Shown in pieces: positions 38,277 through 48,064 of a DNA stretch of 64,000 nt. The position numbers and the translations under genes are program-made. The DNA is from Pithys albifrons albifrons (taxonomy: Eukaryota > Chordata > Aves > Passeriformes > Thamnophilidae). The notes beneath the pieces were generated by a model that was given only the letters and a program-made list of their open reading frames with translations, ran no database searches and was not told where the DNA came from. The stretch spans positions 23,979,795 through 24,043,794 of the forward strand of contig NC_092459.1 of assembly GCF_047495875.1 (NCBI RefSeq). Reading direction: 5' to 3'. How positions within the stretch are numbered: the first letter of the stretch is position 1; each line of letters begins with the position of its first letter.

Positions 38277-38999
38277 TGTTTTGTGGAATAAAAACCCCTA
38301 TAATCCAATGAGGTTATAGAGAGGTATGTTTATTCCAGGCCTGGGCACATGGGGGATAGCTCCTCCAAAACATGTGCACTTGGTTGAGCTAACAATGGGT
38401 TTACATGCAAGTAAGTTACACATATTTATTGTGCTTTCATGCATAAACATTATTTTCTTAGAGAAGGCAGGGTTATTATGATGAGTCTCAGGAACTGATT
38501 TCCATTTTCTCCGCCACATGCTGGTCCTTGTTCTTGCGCTGTTCTTCTGGGTAATTCAGGACAAGGGTCTTTTGGTGGTCTTTGAGGATGAAGTAAGATG
38601 TCTTCCTCCTGTGAACTTTCTACCTTTTGCTCAAAACTGGTTTAAACCAGTCTTGTTGGCAACAATAGCTGGTCTAATTGGACTTGTTCTTTTGACATGT
38701 TTTCTGATTTGTCATAGGGTATCCTGACTGTTTTAATTGGTCCAAGAAGCTCTGGGCCTCTTGGTATGATACTTTCAAGGACAGTGTGTGAGTTTTGATA
38801 CAGTGAACTTCATACTACTAAGTGAATTCTATGATAAGTGTAAAAGCATAAGTAAAATAAGAAAATAGCATTATCATAAGTCCTGGGTAATAAGCATAAA
38901 CAAAATGAGCATAAGTAGAAAAAGCATAAACAAAATAAGCATCATAAGCGCCCTCAGTAAAAAAACCATAGGCCCTCCTTCCCTTCCCCCCCATTACCA
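38277..38999 (-). mobile_element. LTR-like insert within CR1
   Basis: This 723-bp block interrupts the CR1. On the plus strand it begins TGTTTTGTGGAATAAA and ends CCCATTACCA, giving TG...CA ends. The flanks CCAG (38273-38276) and GCAG (39000-39003) may be a 4-bp duplication with one change. On the minus strand an AATAAA lies about 55 bases from the end, as expected for R-U5, which sets the orientation. No coding sequence is inside. The CR1 continuity across it is clear; the exact ends and the ERV class are inferred. Confidence 0.55.
38830..38955. repeat. Degenerate tandem AGCATAA repeat
   Basis: Variants of AAGCATAAACAAAAT(A/G)AGCAT recur, with units near 28 bases that contain paired AGCATAA motifs. 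The array lies inside the LTR-like insert at its promoter-side end, where repeated motifs are common in U3 regions. Confidence 0.7.
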
Positions 39000-39215
39000 G
39001 CAGACTTGACTTACTAATTGCCTGAGCAGACTGAAGCCTGCTCTCCTCATGTCCAGAGTTGAGGTTTTGCTGCCACTTTTCCTTCTGTCAGCAGAGATTT
39101 TAAACTCCATCACTTTGTGGTTGCTGTCACCAAGGTGGCCACCAGTCTCCACTTGACTCTCAAGATCCATTCTGTTGACAAGCAGCAAATCAAGGAGGGC
39201 TTCTTTCTGAGTCAA
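38994..39215 (-). pseudogene. CR1 ORF2 endonuclease C-terminal remnant
   Basis: The minus strand reads LLDLLLVNR, GGHLGDSNHKVMEF and STLDMRRAGFSLLRQLV, matching the end of an apurinic-like endonuclease (usual form LLDLILTNR, GSLGCSDHEIVEF). The catalytic SDH motif is changed to SNH, so this copy would be inactive even if whole. It is the 5'-most recognised part of the element. Confidence 0.85.
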
Positions 39216-39295
39216 CTGCCTTAGGACCTGTTCTATAAAGTTATTGTCCAGTTCTTTTAGACATTTTCTGGCCCAGGTTCATCCTATCTCCACTT

Positions 39296-40503
39296 TTAAC
39301 AAAGCTTTCAGAAAAAGTGGTTTTCTAAATGAAACAAATAGTTTTCTCTTTATTTCCTATCACAGCATTATGTGCAGAAAGGAGACCCATTCAAATATGA
39401 GTATCTGCAAAAGTGCACTCCATCCATTTTCTGATCTTTCACCTACAGGCAAAGCAATCAAGCCTTTTACCAGGGAAAAGGGTTTTCTTCTTTTCATCAA
39501 TATTACACAATCAGCTTAAACTATATCTGCTGCTTTGTGGGAGATCAATGCACGGAAAATAAGACCAGCAGGAAAACTGAAGGACGGTAGTAGGAAAGCA
39601 GATTTTTTCCTAGTTACTGCCATGCAATTACCTTAGATACGTTTTATTTGGATCCTAGGAAATAGCTCTGTTGGGCTCAGAGGTCATCGTAGGTGAAAGG
39701 GTATAAGGAATATTTTTTTCCTGAGAGCAGCTAGAAAATCCACACTTTAAAAAATATTTCTATTTTACTTAAATCTTTCAGTTGCTTGCTATTATTCATG
39801 GATTAAATACGCCTAGAAGTGGGGAAGGGTTCTTGTGAGGGTTTAAGCATGTCTAAGCTCTAGAAGAGTGATTTTCCAGAAGACAGTATAAGCATCTACA
39901 TCAAAATGTAGGTATATATCATGGCTAAACATGAAGGTGAATACAGACAGTTGTAGGAGGAGGATTGTGCTTTTTCTGCTTTAGGCAGACAAGAATAGGA
40001 GTAGTTTAAAAACACCCAAAAGATTTAAAAAATTGCTAAGAGAAAGGTTGAAGGACACATCCTGTCTTAAGACTACAATATGATGCCAAGAAAAAGCATA
40101 AAAAGTAAGGTGACTTTACTGAGTGATAACCTTGGAATGTCACATTTATTTTTCTCTGGAGCTGACTCCCACATCTAGGGACTTTGCAAATTCTCCGTAA
40201 AAGCAGCAGAATGCAACAAATATATCAAAATGAATCAACAACTAACTTTTGCTTCTAATTGCCTTGTTGTAACCATACTGGTCAAAAAGGTTAATTAACA
40301 TTACAAACTGGCTCACTACTTCTGTAAAATGATTTAGATGTGGGAAGATCCCTGTATTGAGGTGTGGTCAGGGGCTCTTAAGCTTTATTCAGTCAATGAA
40401 TGATCTTGCTCCCGGCACACCTCAGAACAAAGCTCTGGCTTGTTTAAACTTCTTAAAGTCTAGGGTATTGGAGAAGGTAAGGCAAATAATATTAGTGTCC
40501 TGA
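39296..40503. other. Gene-free stretch
   Basis: AT-rich sequence with no recognised gene, LINE end or LTR. Confidence 0.5.
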
Positions 40504-40508
40504 AAGAC

Positions 40509-41235
40509 TGTCCTAGTTCAGCAAGCTGGAACCAGTTTATCACTGTGTGGGTGTGACCAAAGCTGTGTATTCTAAACCCTCTATCCATTTCCTAAGAACT
40601 GTTAACAATGGACCATTTGCAGCAGCTGCCCAGGGCACACCCAACCCCTCAGGGTGTAAGCTGGGTGTGAAAGACACCTGTGAGATAAGAGCTGTGATAA
40701 CTCCCCTCCAGGGAGTCATTAGCACCTCCACACCCAGCCTGAGGGGACGTGCCTGCTAATGGGCCATCAATGATCCCAAAATACCCTATGACTCACAGAG
40801 TGAGATTATTCATTGTGTAGCTCCCTGCCCTGGGGGAGCTACTGGGCAGTCCCACCTGGACCTGAGGGCATATAATCTTGGGGGGTTTAGGACTTCAGGG
40901 AACACTCAGTCGACCCAGAGGAGGACCAGGACCTTCACAGGAGGAGATCAGCCCTCTTGACCAGGTTGCGACTGTCATCTGCACCAACAGGTTTTTTCAC
41001 CTTCTTTACTTTGGACTTGAGGGAACCACATGGGGCTCAGCACATGGGCTAACAAACCCCATTGTGTTTGTGCCCCAGGGTGTTGGGGTGCACTTCTGGG
41101 TTTTGTGGGGTTAAACCATTTTTGTCTTTGTGCTATTGCATTTATTGTAATATTTTTATTAAATTGTAACTCTGATTTATAATCTCTCTTGTGGTGGGTT
41201 TGTTTCTCCTACTGGTTTACCTTTAAACAAGCATA
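40509..41235 (+). mobile_element. ERVL-type solo LTR, copy 2
   Basis: It begins TGTCCTAGTTCAGC, the same as copy 1 at 28688, and is collinear with it for its whole length. The end is AACAAGCATA where copy 1 has AACCAGCACA. TATAATC at 40871 and ATTAAA at 41158-41163 keep the same spacing. The flanks share AGAC before the start and just after the end, a decayed target duplication. Small differences from copy 1 run throughout, so the copies are not recent duplicates. It is a solo LTR with no internal retroviral sequence. Confidence 0.85.
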
Positions 41236-41240
41236 GACTC

Positions 41241-42352
41241 TTAGCACCCTACAAAACTGGAACACAAGGAAGAGTCTGGAGCAATTAGCTTAGTAAACAT
41301 CTGTATCTGCAACAACATGTAGATCTTCAAAGTTTGTAGTCCTATTTTGTGGCTGTCCTTTTAGTTTGTCCTAGATATAACAGGGTTCTCAATCATTTCT
41401 TTGCTGTGATTTAGAGGCTCAAACACTTAGTAGGAATGATCACCACTGAAATCACATAAACACAATGAAGACTACAGTATCAACAGGCAAATCTGGTTCT
41501 GTGTATTTTGTATTTTATGTGAAGAAAATTGCCACCTCTAACTAACAGGGACTAAGACTAGATTTGCTAAGTTGTCTTTGATTAGGTAGTTATTGAATCA
41601 TGATAGCTGTTATCTGAAATTTAAAGTATTTGGACAAGTGATGTCACAAAATGTAATACCAGCTGACCAGGAAAATTCCTGGCACCAGATATATTCTACT
41701 AATATAAAAACCTGAAAGAAATGATATTTGCTCTGTTGGTGTTTATAAAAACTGTTCCTGAAGTGAAAAAATAGGCTATTCATGTGCCTATGAAGTTAAT
41801 CGAGCTTATGTTGTTCTCATATAGGTATATTAAAATAAAAATGGCCTCTTTCAAGCACAGGTACTTTCTGCTTCCTTTCTAAGTCACTTTCTGTGTTTCC
41901 TGAATTTTCACGAATCCTTCAAAGATAATTGTAATCACATATGAATAAGTCATGAAGAATGTGATGAAATATTCTTTGGGCAGGAAAGGCTGAACAAATA
42001 TTTTGTTCACTACAGTGGCCTGCACCATTCTGCAATAGTAAAAGTTCAGGAAAGTACATGTTCTTCTAAAACATTTTTAGTGAAAGATGGGATGTCCCTC
42101 TCTGTAAAGAGTGGTTTGCTACTGCTTTCTTCCCTAATATTCCCTTTAAACCTCTATTCTTTCATCTAAACCATCATCATCTGTGTTAAATAAAAAGATG
42201 TCAGCAGTTTGAACGTCCTTTTTTTTAATTGAAAGCATCTAGCTATCGCAGTGCTACATAGCCATCTCTCCTCAATATTCTCTGGAATTAAGACTATTGC
42301 AATACACTGGAGGCACATGGTAAAATATTGAAAACCTTTAATGACTTCTTCC
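41241..42352. other. Gene-free stretch
   Basis: AT-rich sequence without a recognised gene or element. Confidence 0.5.
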
Positions 42353-42357
42353 CCACC

Positions 42358-43392
42358 TGTTACAATCTGCTTAAATATTGCAGAAAGAACTCAAGTTCAA
42401 AATATTTTCCCCAGCAAAATTAAAACTCAAACAAGTTATCTGTTAATTCCCCAAACTGATTTATTATTTATAAATCAACTAATTGCTAAGGAATGCAGAG
42501 AGAGAGAAAGGAGATAAAAACACTTAGAAAAATGCTAAGATTTCTTTTTAGAAGCAAAGAAAATATACCACCAAAACTACTTTTCTGCCAAGCTAGTGTG
42601 TGTGTGTGTGTGTGTTGTGTTTGTGGGTGTGGATGTGTGTGAAAGCAGTTTTTACCTTTTTGTTTTCTCTTGGTTCTTTTCTTGTTATCTTTGCCACTCT
42701 AGGATGAGGTTTGGAATGCAGCTTTTGAAATGCAGATGTGATAATCTCTTTCTGCTGCTGGTCTCTGCAGTCTGGTCTCTGCTGTTCAGGCTGGGCAGCC
42801 ACAGAGCTGCAGGGAAGATTCAGGGACAGGATGTTTCACAAGTCACATGTGGAACACAGCTGGCCCCATTGCACGTAGCATGGCAGGTCCCAGTTTTCTT
42901 CAGGCTGGCAGATCTCAGTCCTTAGTGGCAGGCAGGCAAGCAGCTTGGTTGGCGGAGAAAGAAGATGAGGTGAGGTGAAGGTGGTGGGGAGCTAGGAGAG
43001 TGGTTATCTCTCTCTTTTCTCCACATGCACCCTACCTAATTTCCAAGGTGTCTTCAGAGATTTTACAGAGTCCAAGAAAGCTTTAGACATTGTTTTTCCA
43101 CATGTAGCTTGCAAATTTCCTAAAAACAGGATATAGCTCTAGCTAAGCTGGTACAATAGAAGGATGCTTTGGTGCTGACAAACTGTATCTGTGCTGGTAG
43201 CAGGTGGATTTTTGTTTGTAAGGATTCTTTGGCTGAATTTGCTGATATGGCAGCTAGGATTTTGCAGGATGTGTCTCGCTAGATATTTGTGAAGGTTTTC
43301 TGACAAAGAAAGTTTCTTTGTTAGGATGTTTTTGACAGATGAACAATGGAGGAATATTATTGATTACATTTCTATGTTATCTGATTGTCACA
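42358..43392 (-). mobile_element. LTR-like repeat, copy A
   Basis: This 1035-bp unit is homologous, in the same direction, to 47222-48064. Its ends form an imperfect inverted repeat, TGTTACAATC on the left and GATTGTCACA on the right, with TG and CA outermost. CCACC before and CAACC after could be a 5-bp target duplication with one change. Read on the minus strand an AATAAA sits about 100 bases from the end, as in an LTR. A (TG)n tract lies inside. I cannot name the family. A non-LTR element with short terminal inverted repeats is the alternative. Confidence 0.6.
42596..42642. repeat. TG dinucleotide microsatellite
   Basis: A pure TG run from about 42596 to 42616 decays into TTGTGTTTGTGGGTGTGGATG. 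The related copy B lacks it at the equivalent position, so it expanded after the copies split. Confidence 0.9.
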
Positions 43393-43397
43393 CAACC

Positions 43398-44951
43398 TCT
43401 TTTCTGAATTCATCCAGTTCAGTAAGGATATAATATTTAACGGTTGTTCTTAGCTGAAAAGCAGAATGACCTTTGTCTTTGTCTGGGAGAAGCTTAAGAC
43501 TGGTCAGATCAACTACTGCTATGGCCAGCATTCTGGCTTACAGAGAGTAATGAAGAACATAGTATTGAATTGGAGTCTCCTGTAGTGGTTTTCTGAGCTA
43601 ACAGCTGATTGCTTGAAGGAAGGATAAGAGGTATAATGATTTCCACCAGCAAGCAGCCCTGAACAGTTTCTACTAGCCAGGAGGGATATTTGTCCACTGT
43701 CTAGGCCATATGTATAGTCAGTGTATGCTATTAAACAAAAATGGAAATTAAAAAAGACAGTGATGTGACAGATGGCTGCTTGTGGCAGAGACTGGCTTGG
43801 ATGTTCTGCCACAGCTTAAAGAAAACACATATATGAAGTGACTTTACTAAAGGAACACCACAAAATATCATAATCTTATATTTTCAATAAGCATTTTACC
43901 CTTGTTTGTTTAAGTTTTCTAAAGTTATTATGTAGAATTAGTTTGAACTCAATATTTTTGAATTAAAAGTGGTAAAATAACCAGTATCAACAGACTGTTT
44001 CTTGTAGAATTTATGTTTAGAAGTGCCTTTTCCCTTTTTCTTTCAGAAGAATTGGTCTGAAGTATTCCTAGCTTTCATTTTACAAAGCAGATATTTTAGA
44101 ATCAAGTTTAGTAGAAGAAAATTATTTCCATACCTAAATTCTGTGAGTGTCATGGGAGTTTCTGGAATCTCAGAAAGAGGAAATAAGATTTTGTGCAGCT
44201 TTGTATATTTGGACCTGCAAGACAAATCTGTGTCCAAATGATCACTGGTGGTTAGCCTTCTCTGCAGTGATTTTGCGTGTACAGTCTCTGTGATCCCTCT
44301 TTCAAACTGACTGGTTTTATTTACATTCATAATTGTTCTTCTGCAACTATCTTTGTGAGGACATGTGAGTAAAGGCCTATTCCTGGGGATCAGGAGAAAT
44401 AGAAGAGCTCATATAGTGATTTTAAATGATAAGGGGTAAAAATTGTGCAAAGGTTAGGAAGTTCACAATCACCATGCAATCATTGTGTGCCTCTGCCTTC
44501 TTTGGTATGGCTGCTCTGCTGTCTACAGACAGAACATATTTTTGCCATTTTTATCATTTCATGTAGGTGTTATCTAACAGGTCCTTTTCCTAAGAGATGG
44601 CAATTTTAAAAAAACTGCTATTTGAAGAATGACCTGGGAGATTGTTGTTTATGCCCTGTAGTGGAATTGCAGATTTACTATTGAGACTGCTTGAATATTT
44701 GTTCCTTCCATGTTTTACACACAGAAGACTAACGACCACGCTACCTGGACTGTAAGTGGGTTTATTTAGAATTTGACCTTTCTGGCAATAACTGATATTC
44801 AGTTACTAAACTGCAATGCACTGTTGGATTAGTGATATCAGTGTTCATGAAGTTTTCTTGATTAACCCACATAATCTGTAAGCACTGCTGTAAGCACATG
44901 AAACAGCAGTATGGGATATTTTTAATTCAGACAAGTTCACTGTCCTTTATT
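43398..44951. other. Interval between LTR-like elements
   Basis: No gag, pol or env motif is seen although the interval is flanked by LTR-like repeats. It appears to be ordinary unique sequence. Confidence 0.5.
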
Positions 44952-44956
44952 CTAAA

Positions 44957-45592
44957 TGTTATGGGTTTAGCCAGATGGGCCTAAACTTAGGTTTTAAAGT
45001 TCAGCTAGGCCTAGGATTGTCAGATGATTTGAGCTGGACTGAGCTAGCTAACAGCTGACTTCTTCCAGCCAATAATATTGTATTCCATACCATACTACAT
45101 CATCTCAAAGGGTGTAAAATCCAGTGTGTGGGAGTGGCTTAGTCAGTTCTGCCATGGCCGAGGTACAAGCCGGACGTGATCCAGCTTTTGTCTTGAAGCA
45201 GGCCTTGCTCTGCCCCTGCTGCCTCTGCTTGCATTTTGTTTGCATTCAGGAAAGTAGAAACATTTTTGTTGTTACGTTTTCTGTTTCTTGCTATGTGTCT
45301 CTTAGAGTACTTACAGATCTAGTGTAATAGACTTTGCTTTGTATTAATTGGGGAGTGGGAAGTTATGCCTTGTTATATACATGTAACTTGTGTAAGTGTG
45401 TGTTATATTGTAGTATCCCCTTAATTTTCTCTTCTCTGTATAAATACATGTAGTTAGTTTCAGCATAAACCTGGTTTGAAGTGGTTTTTTCCCCTCTCTC
45501 CCTCTTCTCTTTCCCTTAGCTGGTTGGGGGGAGGAGGAACCCTTTTCACTCTGTCTTGGACAGTTGGCGTTTTGCCAGCTCAACCCAGGACA
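44957..45592 (+). mobile_element. ERVL-type solo LTR with perfect target duplication
   Basis: The 636-bp element begins TGTTATGGGTTTAG and ends CAACCCAGGACA, the characteristic ending of avian ERVL LTRs as I know them. CTAAA at 44952-44956 and 45593-45597 is an exact 5-bp target duplication. A TATA box, TATAAATA, lies at 45439-45446, with a pyrimidine-rich block after it. No internal sequence remains. The short open frame inside (45124-45327) is fortuitous. Confidence 0.9.
45439..45446 (+). promoter_or_regulatory. TATA box in the ERVL LTR
   Basis: TATAAATA lies about 150 bases from the LTR end on its sense strand, a usual place for the U3 core promoter. Whether it is active is unknown. Confidence 0.45.
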
Positions 45593-45597
45593 CTAAA

Positions 45598-47221
45598 TTA
45601 AAATATGGCCAAATTTCAGTAAATCATTAGAACAGATGAAAAGCTTAAAACTGAAAAAGAATTGTAATAGTGTATAGAACAACTGTACAGTTCGTAGATC
45701 GCACATAAACTGTGATGTTGACAGGTCCATTCTCCCAGTCTATTATAATTATAATTTAATTGAAAAAATAAAGATCAAGTGATTAGTTCTCTTATAACTT
45801 GCCAGATTTCTACAGTGTAGGAAATTTTTACAAAAATTAAAAAAACCCCAAGCCACCAAACCCTAATGATTAAACAATACTGTCAACAAGTAGCTTTTTA
45901 GGTATTTACAGTTCTTAAGACCCTGATCTTAAGACTTGGAATGAAGTTTCTGGATGCATTGTTCATATTTTTCTCAGAAATTTGCTAATTTGTACTGTAC
46001 ACCCTCTGATGGTATCGTTCATCAGATTGGCTACCAGCATATCTACCAGAAGTATAGACTGAACATTACTTACTTCTAAGTGCAAGCAGGGAAGTACTCA
46101 CCTAAATACAGATTTGTATCTCATCCTGTTCTCTGAACTGGTAACATTAAATACGACCAATGCAAAAATAAAAATAAATTGCCTGGGTTTCTGGAGCTAC
46201 TAGTGTGTTTTGAGAGTCTAGGACTTAGTTTTGCTTTCCTTACTTGGTTCCTTCCTTTCTCCAGGAATGAATATTGGCATTTTAACTTTCAAAGGTATAA
46301 TTGAAGGTCCATGGTAAGGAGAAAAAAATGGTCATAGTGTCAACCTTACTAAAGTAGATGTAATAGACTATGTAATTCTGTGTAATTCTAGCACTCAGCC
46401 ATGTTTGAAGCTTTTCCTAATAATTTGTTCATTTTTGGAAATAGTATTTCCTATGTGTCTTCGTCTTTCTTCATGGGTTCAGATTTGGTTCAAAGAGGAA
46501 ATTGGGAGGTATTCCCTCTTAGATATGAAACAATCTTCGCACACAGATTTTTGAAACAAAATGGCAGGGACTGATCAGATAAAGAATGAAACCTATCATA
46601 ACAAGATATTTTGTGGAAGTGTATGCACTCCCAGAAGCCTACCAAACTGTCCCCTAGTCTTCAGTTTGTTTCTCATACTGAAGTTAGCCTTGCATGTTAT
46701 TAAATCACTTACAAAGAAATTAACTTAAATTTGCTTTATGTTTACTTAACGTTATGCTACTGATGTAGCTGTGGTTGATAGTTTAAGGACGTGAGAACTT
46801 GTCCGAAAGGTGTTTACTGCAGGAACAGGTATAGCTGGAATAAACCACAGACTTACCTATGGTTTTCAAAATATGAGTTGTGGAACAAAAATTCATAGTT
46901 TTCCTAATAACTATTTTTCATTTCTAATGGGTACCACATATCAGAAACTCAATAGAAATTGTAATTTTTGAGCACAACAACTTCTACCACATTATATCTA
47001 AAGCTAATTTTACAGTGTCTCATAAGTAGTAATTACCAGTTTCTCTTTCTGTGTCATGCTATGATTAATATTATCCTTCTCTTCCTCCCCTTCCTCCCTC
47101 TTCTCCCCAAGTTCAAATCACTTCTTTCTCTCAAGCTGTCTAATTATTTAAGATAATCAAGCTAAGCTCAGGCCAACTTGACTGTAAGGCTGCTGCCGTT
47201 GTTCCAAATTCAAGGAATCAC
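45598..47221. other. Gene-free stretch
   Basis: AT-rich sequence with an A/C-rich patch at about 45838-45866. No gene or element recognised. Confidence 0.5.
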
Positions 47222-48064
47222 TCTTATAATCTTCTTAAATGTTGCAGGAATATTTTCCCTGAGCAAAATTAACACTCACACAAGTTATCTGTTGATACCA
47301 AAACCTGATTTTATTAATTGGTAAGAGATGCAAAGAGAAGAAATAAGGAAATGTTGGAAAAGGCTAAGATTACGTTTAGAAGCAAGAAAAGGTACCACCA
47401 AAACCTATCTCTTGCCAAGTTGGTGTTGAAGGGGGGGAACAGATGTGGTTCCTACCTTTATTTTTCTCTGTTTCTGCTGCTTTTTGATGTTATATCTTCT
47501 AGCAGCAGGGGGCTTTAGCAGCTTTAGTTCTCTGGAATGCAGCCAGGATGTGTGATTTTTGTCTCTCACATGAAGCTGTGTCACAGGCTGTCTCTGGCTG
47601 AGTGGGCCGCGTCAGCACCTCTTTGGCCCTCAAAAATATGGTAGGGGTAGAAGGATAATATATAACTCACGCATGTGGCATGGTGGGTCTCAGTTTCCTC
47701 CAGGCTGGCAGAATTTCAGTCTCTGGTGGCCAGAGGGCAGAAGATAGTGGTGGGGAGAAAAGATAAGAAGGTGAGGGGAAGGTAGGGAGAGATTTTTGGT
47801 TATGGTAACCAGTTATCTCTCTCTTTTCTCACTCTCTAATTTTTCAAAGTTTCTTCTCAATTCTGTAGTGTTCAAAAGAGGGTGTATGTGGTTGGTCGGC
47901 GTGTAGCTCTATTCAGATGAATAACAGGATCTTCTAGAAGGAAACTCCAGCAGGAGGCTCTGATAAGAACTTCTGGCAGAAAACTGACAGAAAATTTTTT
48001 GGTAGGAGGTTTTGATAGGCAGAAACAATGATGAAAGATTATTTCTATATTATCTGTGTGTCAT
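47222..48064 (-). mobile_element. LTR-like repeat, copy B
   Basis: It is collinear with copy A. Shared blocks include ACAAGTTATCTGTT, AAGGCTAAGATT-like sequence, GAAGCAAGAAAAGGTACCACC, TTATCTCTCTCTTTTCTC and the closing ATTATCTGTGTGTCAT. Its left end reads TCTTATAATC where copy A has TGTTACAATC, so the terminal TG is eroded. It is about 190 bases shorter, through several internal deletions. No clear target duplication is left. It appears to be an older or faster-decayed copy of the same unnamed family. Confidence 0.55.

Larger units (their letters stand above)
36920..39295 (-). mobile_element. CR1 LINE with missing reverse transcriptase core, split by an LTR-like insert
   Basis: The 3' end is CAGAATCACAGAATATGCTG at 36920. 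Moving right on the plus strand (5'-ward in the element) come the ORF2 C-terminus (to 37162), upstream C-terminal ORF2 sequence to about 37683, then abruptly the reverse transcriptase N-terminus and linker (37690-38010), more linker to 38276, an LTR-like insert (38277-38999), and the endonuclease C-terminal part (39000-39295). The reverse transcriptase palm with its FADD box is absent. Protein fragments read in the right order for a single element, so one internally deleted copy is favoured over two neighbouring copies. Confidence 0.8.

Noticed and set aside
28688..41235. The two ERVL LTRs as the ends of one 12.5-kb provirus
   Set aside because: Copy 1 has its own perfect AGTGT duplication on both sides and copy 2 has different flanks. 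The interval contains CR1 elements and no retroviral coding remnants.
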